From Impatiens glandulifera (Eukaryota; Streptophyta; Magnoliopsida; Ericales; Balsaminaceae), in contig NW_025919514.1 of NCBI RefSeq assembly GCF_907164915.1, positions 1-64,000 on the forward strand: 64,000 bases of DNA. Direction: 5' to 3'. The notes beneath the pieces are model-generated. The model saw only the letters and a list, made by a program, of their open reading frames with translations. It was not told the DNA's origin and did no database searches. A program made the position numbers and the translations under genes. Position 1 is the stretch's first letter, and each line of letters begins with the position of its first letter. Of this stretch, positions 12,501 to 24,119 are shown piece after piece.

Positions 12501-13388
12501 TGAAAAAATTGCGAGCGAAGTGATTGACGCTTGGTCCATAATTGTGCACTTCAAATGCCGTAGGTTTCCAAGGCATGAACCAAGAATAATTTGTTTCTCA
12601 TCAATTTCACATGTAAGTGCATCTCTTTTTTTTTGCTATGTATCCTTCAATGTTCATGACTTTGATGCTCTGCCCTTATTTGCAGGTTAATATGCAGCAT
12701 GATGCCACCTTATTTTCCCAATCCATTGAAGAAGACATGAGAAACTACCAAGTCACAAAAGAAGACCTCATCTTCGCTGACGTGGTCTGTACATATCCCT
12801 CCAATTCCAAGTAACGAATATGCAATAAATTAATAAATGTTTGTTGTTCTTTTTGCAGATATTCCTACACCGTTGTCTTTTCCCGACATTTCTTCCTTGT
12901 TTGTGTGAATATTAAGGACTCCAAAATCATTGTACTAGACAACTCCGGCCGTCCTCATAGAATGAAAATTATGGACAAGTATGTCACTTTGATAAACAAC
13001 TCGATTGTTTTGTGAAATTCTTGTTAAGTCAAGGCATGGAAAGAATGGGCCGCAAAGGTTAAAAAATACAGGATAACGGCCCCAAAGCTGGACTGGCAAG
13101 ACAAACAAACAAACAGACTGTGGTGTATATTTAATGAGACATATGGAAACATATAGAGGAACGACGAAGAATTGGTCTATTGACATCAACGAAAATAATG
13201 TAAGTGTTATACCATATTTTAGTAGATGACATTGAACAATTTTAGATGTTCTTATACTTTCTCTTGTTCTCTTGAAGGCCGGAGAAGCTTTGAGTACGTT
13301 GAGGATAAAATATTTATACAGAATTCTTATGTCTGAGCACAATGTCAATAGGTTCAAGTTAAAGACTGCAATTAGATCAAGATATTAG
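9526..13388 (+). pseudogene. ULP1-like (C48) SUMO protease gene carried by the MULE, decayed
   Basis: The gene starts at ATG 9526 (MSGNQSNNMEVD) with a first intron at 9668-9791, followed by a basic KRKRNPK stretch that could be a nuclear signal. The next part matches the N-terminal region common to plant transposon ULP1 proteins: SSPHGLAQLIPKLSVEQREA, VIQCFDPDKSSLVLSNGDEI, FVVFVVSNFLCP and LNWCHFTLQ. An acidic DQGEGK repeat spacer follows (11.8-12.15 kb). The C-terminal exons 12435-12611, 12686-12810, 12859-12979, 13034-13200 and 13277-13388 hold the peptidase: His in SRHFFLVCVNI (12887-12889), Asp in VLDNSG (12938-12940) and Cys in TDCGVYLMRHMETY (13119-13121). C48 enzymes cut SUMO precursors and SUMO conjugates. 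The catalytic triad is present, but there are at least five frameshifts or stops, including one just before the Cys motif and stops near 9922, 10411 and 10733. Confidence 0.88.
11810..12150 (+). repeat. Acidic coding repeat inside the ULP1-like gene
   Basis: Imperfect tandem units (about 60-65 bp, and about 120-130 bp as doublets) repeat gatcagggtgaagg-like sequence and the peptide DQGEGKQQVEEP. It is the low-complexity linker between the N-terminal domain and the peptidase. Units have drifted in frame relative to each other, so the linker is no longer open. Confidence 0.75.
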
Positions 13389-13539
13389 GGATTTGTATGT
13401 CTTATACGGAATTATACTTGTACAGTAATTCTTATGTTTACACAGGTCAATTCACATTTTTTTAATGTATGTATGTTTGATAGTGAATTATAAGTTTAAT
13501 GCAATTCAGATCTTAATGTATGGACTGCAATTCAGATGT

Positions 13540-14175
13540 TAATGTATGGAGTTATAATGTATTGATGTTTGATGTGTCTTCTTGTACCGATTTTTTAAAA
13601 TCATAAACGAGGATATTTTCTTAACTGTGTGTTTTAATATTCTTAAACGAAGATATATTGTCAACATCATGAAACTGATAAACTTGCAACCGTAATATTG
13701 ACATGCTGACCTTATTTGAAACGAAATTATATTCTTATGTCTTCGTGTGGCCCTGTTCTTAACTATAAAATTTGAAATTCCTAAACGAAGATATCTTCTT
13801 ATGTTCTTTTTTGGTGCAATCCATATTTTGAAAATCCGAGACGAAGATATCTTCTTCACTATATGTTTTTAAATTCATAAACGAAGATATCCTCTTAACT
13901 ATAAATTTTCAAAATCCTAAACGAAGATATCTTCTTATGTTATTTTTTGGTGCAATCCATATTTTTAAAATCCGAGACGAAGATATCTTCTACACTATAT
14001 GTTTTCAAATTCATAAACGAAGATATCCTCGCAACTATAAATTTTCAAAATCCTAAACGAAGATATCTTCTTATGTTCTTTTTTGGTGCAATCCATATTT
14101 TTAAAATCCGAGACGAAGATATCTTCTTCACTATATGTTTGCCAATTCATAAACGAAGATATCCTCGCAACATGT
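13540..14175. repeat. 137-bp tandem repeat rich in CGAAGATATCTTC palindromes
   Basis: Three copies of a unit of about 137 bp occur with the anchor taaacgaagatatcttctta at about 13781, 13918 and 14055, with more diverged copies upstream from 13590. Each unit carries four CGAAGATAT(C)-type palindromes. The array lies between the ULP1-like gene and the DUF7745-like gene. Short open frames read through it on both strands but are repeat artefacts. Confidence 0.85.
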
Positions 14176-14260
14176 AATGCCCCTACTGTGGTATGTATTG
14201 ATGTCAATTCAAGAATGAAAACTCATTTATTACTTCAACTACTGCTGTATCAAGATCATC

Positions 14261-14322
14261 ACTCTCATACCCTCACTCTCACTCTCACTCTCACACTACA
14301 CTCTCACTCTCACCTCTCTCTC
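14261..14322. repeat. (CACTCT)n microsatellite
   Basis: Imperfect CT-rich hexanucleotide run just upstream of the DUF7745-like start codon, probably in its 5' leader. Confidence 0.8.
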
Positions 14323-14397
14323 TGTTTTGACTCTTTCCTTCCCAAATCTCTATCTACCGATGTCTTTCCTTTAGTCATTTAGTGTAAAACTCATAAG

Positions 14398-15564
14398 ATG
14401 GATGTAGAGATGGACCCGGACATGCTGGTTTTATCGCAGCAACAGCTGGAGCGATACTTAAGTCTGATCAACGATGACCCTGTCCCTTTTAGTGTCTATC
14501 ATGTAGATGAGATTCTGCCTCTATTACGAATAAACGTTAACGACGGACTGATGGCCCACATGCAAAGCAGATGGAATATGGACTCTCGTTCTTTTGTTAT
14601 TGGGGAAATGCACATATGCCCGACGATAGAGGACTTTGCTTCAATCCTTAGGTGTGGTAGTCTTGCACTCATGATTTTGCCTGTCCATCAAGATCCTCAT
14701 ATGGCCGTCCACATTTGCGACAGCTTCTATGGATGTACAATGTTTGATGCTCTTTTGTTTACCCTCCAACATGGATTTCTCAATATGACAAACATAGACG
14801 AGTACATTTGGCGTGTCCAGGGAGCTGAGAGGACCATCAACCACACACAAAGCAAACTGATCATGCTTGTGGTTCTGGCTCATTTTTTTTATGTCCGGCT
14901 GCAGGACGACGGCCTTCGGAAAGGATCCTGCAGGTAGTTCCTGCACTGATGGGAAACGCCCCAAACCTGGCTAGCCTGGTACTTGCGGAGACATTACTTG
15001 GTCTTAACGAATTTGTTCCAGAGGAAAACAACTATTCTCGCCGTGGATCACCTTTGGTTCTATACCTCTGGTTGTTAGACAAGTTGCATTGGTTGCCCCG
15101 TCCTTCAATTCCCTACACTTCCTTTGCCAATCTACAAGTACAAAGGGTTAATGGACTCGTGCCTCCGAATTTTATTTCGGATATTCACCCAATTAGGTTC
15201 ATTGTTCTGTGGTATCTGTTTTACTGAAATGATGTACGAGATGAGGGGTTCTCCATTCATCATTTTGTTGGGCCTTGAGGGAACTACCTCCTACTGCACA
15301 ACTGTCATATACAGACAATTTGGCCTACGGAATCCCCTATCTTCAAATGGACACAATCCTCCGGAGGACTTCATGCTTACTCCTCACCATCTTTACTTAG
15401 AGTACGCATCAATAATTGAAAATTCTTTGACGGTTTTAATCCCCAACCGATGGATCAATGCTGTGAACGAAGCCATTCAGCTATACATTCCACCCGTCAT
15501 CGAACATGAGGTCGTGTCGCTGACAGGACCGATAGACGAGTCATCCTCTCATGAATCAGACTAG
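14398..15564 (+). pseudogene. DUF7745-like protein gene carried by the MULE
   Basis: A single-exon gene of about 388 codons starting at MDVEMDPDML. Recognisable blocks are GEMHICPTIEDFASILRCG, VLAHFFYVRLQDDG, SLVLAETLLGLNEFV, RRGSPLVLYLWLLDKLHWLP and FIILLGLEGTTSYC followed by QFGLRNPL. This order matches the plant DUF7745 domain, a family of unknown function related in layout to the plant mobile domain and common in transposon-rich regions. Two frameshifts are needed to read it through, one near 14920 and one near 15215; there is no intron. It lies between the ULP1-like gene and the transposase, so I take it as element cargo. The DUF7745 assignment is from memory of family motifs and is moderately sure; that it is a former protein-coding gene is well supported. 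Confidence 0.7.
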
Positions 15565-16440
15565 AGCTTCATTTGTATTGTTGAACAACTATATTGTTGG
15601 TTAATCTGTGCAGTACTTATGTAAACGGATTATGGAATGTTTTTGTGTATTCAACAATATTATGAAGTTATGTTTGATTATAGTCTGAAGTTATATTTTA
15701 CATTATGTAGTTAGTTTATTCTGGAGTGATATAAATCGAATCATTGTCGTTATGTTTGATTCTTTGATTGCAATTTGGATGTCATGATCAATTCAAAGTA
15801 TAATGTAAAACAACTGATCTGTTCATGTAAACCCCTTACATTGATCCATCGATTGGTTGTTCGCTTCCTTACACAGTATCTAATCAGTAAATCTAACGGA
15901 CCTTTCTTCGCCTGTAAACCCCTTGAAAACGAAGATGAAGTCGCATCCAATCTTTGAAGTTACATATTATTGTATTTGTGACACTTTCATGTCATACTCT
16001 AATGAATTTGAAAACGAAGAATCATCATTCGCCTGTAAGTTTCTATATTAAACACAACATTGTTACGAAACGAAATACTATTCGCTTGATATTCATATTT
16101 GAGGTTGACCACATCGAACGAAAATGTATTCGCTTGTATATTAAATCCAAGGAATGGTTGAATGATTGAAGAAGCGCCAAAACATTTTACATTACATGTC
16201 ACGTCAGATTACAATTATGGCAATGATTTCACTTATGGGAAACGTATAATTAGCCAGAAGAGTGATATTATAATACTTTATTATTTATAATAAATTCGAT
16301 ATTTTATAAATGTTTAATGACATGTGCATGAAAATATGAATAACAAATAATTATTATAATTCGACGTACAAAATTTCATTACAAGTTTCATAAACATTTC
16401 TACGTTTCATAAACATTTGTACATTTTAACAATATTCATC
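15565..16440. other. MULE internal spacer with gcgaaga motifs
   Basis: No gene seen. Short repeats of the type aacgaagatgaag, aaacgaagaatcatcattcg and cgaacgaaaatgtattcgc recur, linked to the element-wide motif. The short open frames here are in repeats. Confidence 0.55.
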
Positions 16441-16490
16441 TGCATCTCCAGCTTCAAAGCATCTCCATTGAAGCGACCACAGCGGCTCTC

Positions 16491-16780
16491 TCACAAATAA
16501 CTGGGGTCATACACCTGTTGAGTTATCTCTTGAGATGTTTTCATCCCAGGGAATCTCCCAAAGCTGGCGCTTCCCACCAGCAGTGGACACGAATGATCTT
16601 CATTTGATCGGTAGTTTCTACTTGAGGTATCAAGCATTCGTGGTAACTGAAGATGTTTTCCACCAGTTGATCTTGATTGTACAAGTTTTCCATCACAGAG
16701 AATCTCCCAAACGATACATCCCAACAAACTATCTGAAAAAAACACACACTCTCAACAACAACGCTCACGAAAAATTTCAT
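16491..16780 (-). other. Unidentified minus-strand open stretch within the MULE
   Basis: An open stretch on the minus strand reads MKFFVSVVVESVCFF and later YHECLIPQVETTDQM. It contains an internal near-duplication of GGGAGATTC and GAAAACATC segments (about 16535-16570 versus 16660-16720). I recognise no domain. It may be the end of a captured host fragment or random. It is not joined to the transposase or DUF7745 reading frames. Confidence 0.3.
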
Positions 16781-16799
16781 GCTGCCGACTAAGATTGTT

Positions 16800-18360
16800 T
16801 ATGTAGTTCCTACATTTATAGCAAACAAAAATCTGTTTTATTCATTCATAAAATATTTAGATGTATTGATTCAGAAAAAGTAAATTTCCAGTGATGAAAT
16901 ATCAAATCGGAACAGTTGGCAGTCCTTTGGTCACATCATGAAAAAGTTAATTCATTAACGAAAAAGTAATAACACTTAATAATATTAAATAAAAGAAATA
17001 ATTCAATATTGTCATTCACATTATATTAAATAATTATTTCTACATTAATAAAAATATTTTCATAAATAATTATAAAATTATATTCAATATAATATTATTG
17101 CTATATGAATGAAATTATGTTCAATATAAATAAGAATGAAAATATATTTTATTGAAAACATTAAGCCTGAAAACATTTCAATATCCCACAATTTACCAAA
17201 ATTAACATGAATTTTGAAGTTCCGTGTATCATATAAAAAATAATTCGAACAGCGAAGAGATCTGAGCTAAACTAACTCCATAAGCGAAGAAATCTTCGCC
17301 ACAATTGTTTTCGACCTGTCCCCCGTGTACACCCCCCAAACACAACAATGAGAAGCCCGCTTATCTGTCATGGAAAGACACTAACCCGTGTATGTGTAGA
17401 CCAAAATTAAATGTATTTTAAATTTCCGTTTATTTCATATATTAAATTATTATAACTGACATGAAGCGAACAAATATTCGCTCAAATGACTTGGCGGATC
17501 AGTAGGCAGTCCTTTGTTTTGTCACATCATGCAGAAATTATATTTCATCATTGAAAAAGAAGTGTGTTTTTATAAAACCCTATAAAGAAATCATTTCATA
17601 TCTATGGATTCAGTAAAAGTATAAGCCCGTCATGACATGTCAAATCAGAACAGTGTGCAGTATTGTTGTCACATCACAAAAAGTAATAAATATTATATTT
17701 TAATAAAGTATTTATATTATATTAAATATTTCATTATTGATAAAGTATTGTTACAATAGTGTAATGTTACCATTTTATTTTATTAAATTATTTCTATATA
17801 GATAAGATTATGTTAAGAAATAAGTATAAATTTTTATTGGATATACTATTATTTCTATATGAGCAAAATCATATCGAATATAATTTACATTTAAAATATC
17901 ATGAATTAAAGAAATTCATATAATTCTATTATAGCGTCTGAACAATTTAATCAAAGACTTGCAAATGACATGCAGCGAATAATCTTCGTAAACATATTAA
18001 CATTAATTTTTTTTTCAATTTTTAAACACATGAATTCATCTAATTATAGATGAAAAGAAGCGAACATATATCCGTGTTCAGTGAAATATGAGAGAATATA
18101 TTCGCCCCAGATACATGGTGAGGTTCAAGCGAACACATATTCGCCTCAGTTTTATGTTTCATTTTCTCAATTTGTAACTAAAAGGATACTTAATATTAGT
18201 TGACTGGGGGCGAATAAATATGCGATTGATTTAGGTGTTTTTAATTTTTTAGAAATGAATTAGTGTGGTCATTCATTTGGTATTTCATAAAACTTCGCAT
18301 GCATACATTCGACCTTATTCTTGGTTTCAAATCCAACATACATACAATACTATATACATA
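16800..18360. repeat. MULE internal AT-rich spacer with a TIR-like subrepeat
   Basis: No gene seen. At about 17320-17410 lies a diverged copy of the subterminal unit (caatgagaagcccgcttatc ... gtgtagaccaaaatt), in the orientation of the left arm. Other gcgaa(g/t)at(at) motifs occur near 17270, 17470, 17985, 18060 and 18130. The AT-rich part at 16980-17160 resembles 17690-17900, suggesting an internal duplication. Confidence 0.55.
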
Positions 18361-18367
18361 TCAGATT

Positions 18368-21117
18368 TCACATGAAACTGGAATTCGATAGTTGAGATGA
18401 CAAAAGAACAGTGAACGGAGTATTGGCGTCCATGCTGAAACTTTCGTCCCATTGTTGAGGAGTTGAGAACTGAGGAGTTGTCGTTGGCATTGTATTTGAT
18501 GGCTGGAAAGGAATATCAAATTTATTTAAAAGTATGTTATTATATGAATATTAATAACACAATTATTAGTAAAGAAGGTAAGTCAGCAAATTCATACCGG
18601 AATGTGATTCACTAGTTATTCTTGTTGATTTTCTTTTTCTTGAGTTTTTCTCCAGTCCACCTCTCCTTCTCTTACCAGACTTTGTTGGCTTCTTAGTTTT
18701 GATTCCTTTCGCTTGAACAGGGGCACCCGCGGCAAAACATGATACACCGGTTGGTGGAGTTTGCATATTTATACTCTCCTGTAATTTTTATCCACAAACG
18801 TACACTAGCTAAGCATAATTCCCTGACATCTTATAGTGTCATCTCTTTCGGCTGCCTTGGTAAATCAATGCATGGACAACCCACACAAATCTCTGTATCT
18901 TATGTTATGAAGTTCACTCGGATCAACATTACTACTGTCCACGATGGAGATCAGTTCCCAATATTCCATCTTTGGCGTTCTTGTCCACCTCTTCAATATC
19001 AACGCCGGAGGAATCTTCAACACGTCAATCGTTGTGAAAATCTTTAGGATGTAGCACACAAAATCCCTCCAAATTCAAATTTACAGCACTACACTCGATT
19101 ATTCTTATCATCATGCTTATGAACTGTAACTGTATGAGAGCATTCTCCTAGTGTGGGGTGTTACCTTGTATTTCTGTGTGTGTCGACATCCTCTAACATT
19201 TCTACACCACAATCATGCGACATAAACCATTGTTGTTCAAAGCACTTAAAGACCTCTGGGGTGTAAACTTTGCAGGCATCCTTAAGATCAAAAACTGGAT
19301 AGTTAAGACTTGGTTGGCTGGTAATTGATTTGAAATCAGCCTTCAACACATCATATCTTCTTTCATCGAGTAGTCTTCAAAGTGTTTGAAAAATTCTAAA
19401 AACTTGTGTTTGTAGGAGCAGTACCTTTTCAACATACTGTTCATACTCTCACTTCTCTGTGTTGTCGTCATATCAGCACAAAAACATTTGTCGTCCATAG
19501 ACTAATGCCCACTTTCGCCTGATGCTAAACATGCGTTTCAACCAGTCGTTGTGTTTCAAGCCCGTAGTTTGTCAACATTTGATTCCAAGCTTCAACAAAC
19601 TCTATCTCTTCTTCAAATCATATATACACGAAGAAAAATCCTTAGAAAAATCTCTGAAATTATGGGAACACCGAGCTAAGATGTATGCTGCATTTTGAAA
19701 TATGTGCCAAATACAGAGACGATGATTTGTTTCGGGCCATGTAGACGCCAAGGCCTTAGCCATGGCCGCTTCTTGATCTGTAAGAATGGTTTTTGGTTTT
19801 TTTTTCCCCACGCATAGCTTTGGTGAAAAGTCTCAAACAACCAATCAAAAGTCATCGCAGTTTCATCGTATAATAGAGCTGCTCCAAAAAATAATTGATT
19901 GTTTGTGATGATTGACACCTACAAAAAGCGCAACTGGACGACCTTCATTTCTTCTTGTATGTGGTGTCAAACTGACCACGTCTCCGAAGTATGAATAATC
20001 GGACCGCATGTTGGAATCACACCAAAAAATATTCGTTATCAAATCGTCCGCATCAAGTTGAAAGCATTATAAAAACCAGGATCATTGGATTGTTTTTTTC
20101 CTGCAAATACTCTAATACACCCCTGTTTCCCCAAAATTACACTCTCTGGTTCTTTTCGTGCGCAGGTAATTTTTGTAATCCTCAGGAAGAAAATCTAGAT
20201 TCTCCCTTCCACCGATTTGTTTAGACATTAGAGCATGTGATGACTTAGGAGGAATTCCCACGTTAGTGGCCATCTCGATATGTAAGCCTGCAACTGCAGA
20301 AATATTCCTATGGCATCTATACAGGTGAGTTTTCTTTGGACTTGCAAGAGGATGACTATGATCACTAATAAAATTTACCACTTGGAACTTTCCATTGTCT
20401 GCCCTCTTTATCCTCAATTTCGCTTCACAACAGAACCGAGTCACAGAACGTCTACGTTTCACATAGACATCACGTTTGTCCTTTCCCCGTTCACCCTGTG
20501 CACTACAACAAAAAACTCTATCCAGTATTTTACCCTCGTTGTCTACATGTTTTGTACTGCGCCTTATACCAAATCCTATTAGTTTAGCGTATGCTAAGTA
20601 GAATACGTAGTCTTCTTCTTCACTCTCAAATTCTCTACCTAAAAGTGGAATTAAGTTGGCTTCGATGTCCTCCAAAGGTTGGCCGTTTCCATCGAAATTC
20701 AATTGACGACGACAAGTAGCAGATTCGCTGTTCAATTTGAACACGTGGAAAAGAAAGGTTCAACTAACCAGAACTTGTAGATTATTGTAAAATGAAAACA
20801 ATATAAGCGAAGAAAGCTTCACTTCAACATTATGAAGATTGTAATATTAGGCGAATATAGTTTCGCTTTATAAGATATTATCTAAAAATATATTAGTGAA
20901 GAGATCTTCGCTTACATGTGCACTAAAAAAATTGGAGAAGTTAAACAATGTTACCTTAAATCATTAATATCATTCTCGTCCATATCATTCTCGCTGATAT
21001 GTGTTCCTTCCTGATAATCAAACAGAACAGAACATTTCATGTCGAGTATTCAAAAAACATAGAAAAGGTTGGGACGAAAAGTAAAGAAGGTATAGATGAC
21101 ATTCAAAAACATACCAT
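18368..21117 (-). pseudogene. FAR1-type MULE transposase gene, decayed
   Basis: The 5' exons read cleanly: ATG at 21115-21117 directly followed by a GTATGT donor, a second exon ending at about 20957 (HISENDMDENDINDL), and a third opening at SESATCRRQLNFDG (near 20727). The third exon gives a FAR1 zinc-finger domain (GFGIRRSTKH, RFCCEAKLRI, ISDHSHPLASP) and the linker GRENLDFLPEDYKNYLRT. The core follows in several frames: [66 protein letters not shown] and HRLCIWHIFQNA, then KVYTPEVFKCFEQQWFMSHDCG and a ruined SWIM finger near 19070. The basic tail GKRRRGG is at about 18660; the last exon encodes PQFSTPQQWDESFSMDA and stops at 18368. At least six frameshifts (for example near 20120, 20060, 19880, 19800) inactivate it. 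It would have bound the TIRs and moved the element. Confidence 0.88.
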
Positions 21118-21683
21118 TTTATAATTTAGGAAGATGGATTGATATTATAATGAAGTCTCCGGCGAAGGAGAGGTCGATGGTAGACAATGTAGTATAACTC
21201 CGGCGAAGAAATGGTCGTACAGGTGAGAGAGAGAAGAGTACAAACTTTGTCTAGCTTAGCAGCATGGCTTGCTGCATGCAACATTTAATGAAAAGGTGGC
21301 AGGTGTTAGGTGGCGGTGAGGTGACTTGTTAAAAAAATTATTTCATTTTAATAATTAAATGACAAAAATTATTATAAATTAAAATTAATAAATCAATCAA
21401 TCAATCAGTAAGCGAAGATTTCTTCACATTATTATTTTGACAATTGTTTTAGAAATATTATTTTGACAGTTGTTTTAAAAAATATTAATTATTTATCAAA
21501 TTTATACTTCAAGTTATACATTATTTCTTAATGTTTCAAGATTTAGTTAAATATAAGGCTGATGTTTTAAAAAAAACAATTCGAAGAACAAAAAAGATAA
21601 ATCTGAAATCAAATATGACATTGAATTTTCAAGAATGCAAAATATTCAAATATTTAGTAACAAATTCAACCAACACATGTCTA
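21118..21683. other. Short MULE spacer between transposase and BRCT genes
   Basis: The transposase promoter and 5' leader should lie at 21118-21300, and the 3' flank of the BRCT gene at 21500-21683. Both genes are on the minus strand, BRCT upstream. The middle is AT-rich with aatcaatcaatcaatcag near 21390. No gene seen. Confidence 0.5.
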
Positions 21684-22857
21684 TTACAAAAACAAAGGCT
21701 GCAAATCACAAGCAGCAATGGATTCTAGCAAGCTTGTGTGAGGAACACCAAACACATCCAAATATGTCTTCAAAGGATTCTCTGCCTCAAATACCCAAAC
21801 AAGTTCATTAACATCGTGCCGAGACTTGTCGTATACAACTATAGTTTTGTCGTCCTCGGGCTCGACAAATGGATTCTCCATTTCTTTAGTTGTACCTCCT
21901 CCAGCAATTACAAACCCCATAAGATCCAGTTTGTAAGCCGGGATGAATTCCCCTGCAAATATGAAGGTGTAACTGTCGAAGAGTTTCGGCAGCTGAAAGA
22001 AAATACAAAACATTATTAGTAATCATGGACAATTGAATATCATATGGAGGAGTAGGAATAAGACAAAACTTACATTGTTCAAATACCGCATTCTGCCAGC
22101 TCTTGGACCGCCCACAGTCCCATGATTATCTCGCTACACCTCGTATGGTTCCTCGTCCACGTAACAGTTAAATCTGATTGATGATTTTATCCCTGTATAA
22201 AAGCAATAGGTGTTTTTAGTTTCATATATATGAAAATGAATATTGAGTTAACAGTAAAGGGTTAAGAATAATAGAGTCTCACAATCAATGGTAAGGACCC
22301 AACTCCCGTTCAATATGCCCTTCAATACTTTGATAGTGCGACCGCATCCACCATTAGAATCGGTGGATGCTATGACGTGGGTCACATCGTCTCGCCACCT
22401 CATTGTCACCGTGGCACCACATGTGTTAGCATATTGTTGCATCAAGTGCTGTTTAAGAACAGTCATAAATATTTCAGTTAAACAGGATGAAAACTTAAAC
22501 AATATGGAAAAAAAAGGGAGAAATGTCACGAAGAGTACTATCTCTTCACTTGTTAATTGATTTGGGCATAAAATCCAGTCTTTGCCAAAGTTTTGGACGG
22601 ATGCTGAGGCGGTTGCCTGCACGTGCATGAAAAAAAAAACGGTCTTTGTTAGTATGTACTAGGGTTTCATGGAAATAATATCCCAAAACCTAACACTAGG
22701 TAATTTTTCCTAAATAACATTGATTTACATTGAAGGTGACATTTTGAGAGTAGGGTTTCCTAAAGATTAAAGAGACAACAACATCACATAACAGAATCTA
22801 GTTTAGTAGTTCCATAATCCTAAATATGAAAAGTTACTATTCAGGAATACGTACCAT
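21684..22857 (-). pseudogene. Tandem-BRCT gene (BRCA1/BARD1 type) carried by the MULE
   Basis: Five exons join with GT-AG borders and correct phase: 22855-22857 (ATG only, then GTACGT), 22539-22616, 22283-22448, 22074-22192 and 21684-21992, about 224 codons. BRCT1 reads MQQYANTCGATVT, DDVTHVIASTDSNGGCGRT and IKVLKGILNGSWVLTID. The linker VDEEPYEV and GTVGGPRAGRMR matches plant BARD1/BRCA1, and BRCT2 reads LPKLFDSYTFIFAGEFIPAY, IVVYDKSRHDVNEL and LLESIAACDLQPLF. Tandem BRCTs of this class bind phosphoserine peptides in DNA-damage signalling; the full proteins also carry a RING, absent here. The only disruption is an in-frame TAG at 22134-22136 right after EEPYEV. The Trp usual before the last BRCT helix (WVLES) is Ser here. 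Retained introns suggest capture of genomic DNA rather than cDNA. Confidence 0.85.
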
Positions 22858-24119
22858 TGTGGAGTCGTGAAGATGTGGATTCAGGTTTGGTCGACGGGGA
22901 GCCGGTTACGAATCGCCGTGAAAGGAGGCAGGAAGAGAGAGAGATGAATCGGGCGGAAATGATGATAAAATAATCATATTAGGGGGTATATATATTAATG
23001 TAACCTGGGCGAACATGTCTTCTTTCGAAAAGCGACTATTCATTCTATGTCACATGACACAGGGACCAGGGGCGAAGAAGTGTTCTCTCGAGAAGCGACT
23101 ATTCAATCCATTTTGCATGGAACATGTTCTAGGAGAACAAATATTCTCTACCAGCGAAAAAATTAAAATTAAAAAAAATAAAATAGGAATGAATTAATTG
23201 AAGCGAATATTATATCGCTTCATGTCATTTTAAATTAATTGAATTAACATTTATTAATAAACGGAAATTAAAAAAATAAGAAAAGAGAAAAGAAATAGCC
23301 AATGAATTGAGGCGAAGATTTGTTCGGTTGCTGCATGTCATCTTCAATTAATTGAATTAATATTTAATAAACGTAAATATAAAATCCATGTTATTTTGGT
23401 CTTTACATAGACGAGTATGTGTCTTTCCATGGTAGGCAAACGGTCTTCTCATGGGTGGGTATGGGGGTTTTACATGATGTTTTCATTAAAATTAATTTAA
23501 GCAAATATATCTTCCCTCATGAGGGTCTCCAGGCGAAAATAATGAAATATAAAATTAATAAAAATAAAATAGCCAAGTAATTGAGGCGAAGATTTGTTCG
23601 GTTGATGCATGTGATTTTTAATAAATTAATTTCATATTTCATAAACGGAAATATAAAATTCATGTCATTTTGGTCTTGACATAGACGGGTAAGTGTCTTT
23701 CCATGTCAGGCAGGCGGTCTTCTCATGTGTGGGTTGGGGGGTTTACATGATGTTTTCATTAAAATTAATTGAAGCAAATATATCTTCGCTCCTGAGGGTC
23801 TCCAGGCAAAAAAAATTAAATAACAAAATTAAATAAAGTTAATAAAAAAAATTATGAATTAATATTTAATAAACTGAAATATAAGTATTAAAATTAATTG
23901 AAGCAAATATATCTTCGCTCCCGAGGGTCTGAAGGCCAAAAAAATTGAATGAAAAAAAATGAATGAATTACTTGAAGCGAATATTATATCGCTGCATGTG
24001 TTTTTTAATAAATTACATTAATATTTAATAAACGTAAATATAAAATCCATGTCAATTTGGTCTTTACATAGACGTGTAATTGTATTTTCATGGAAGACAA
24101 GCGGTCTTCTCATGGGTGG
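22858..24119. repeat. Right subterminal repeat array of the MULE
   Basis: Successive units share the block gtcttctcatgggtgggta with ggggg-tttacatgatgttttc and aattgaagcaaatatatctt, at about 23400-23530, 23660-23800, 24060-24190, with a fourth inside the TIR at 24310-24480. Each ends in cgctcc(c/t)gagggtct. The units are inverted relative to those in the left arm, which holds fewer. The promoter and leader of the BRCT gene probably lie at 22858-22980. No gene seen. Confidence 0.8.

Noticed and set aside
13539..14382. Several open frames of 70-106 codons
   Set aside because: They read through the 137-bp array and the CACTCT microsatellite on both strands; no protein family is recognisable.
16491..16792. 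Possible captured host gene in the MULE middle
   Set aside because: No domain recognised and the internal near-repeat makes the frame suspect; listed only as an unidentified stretch.
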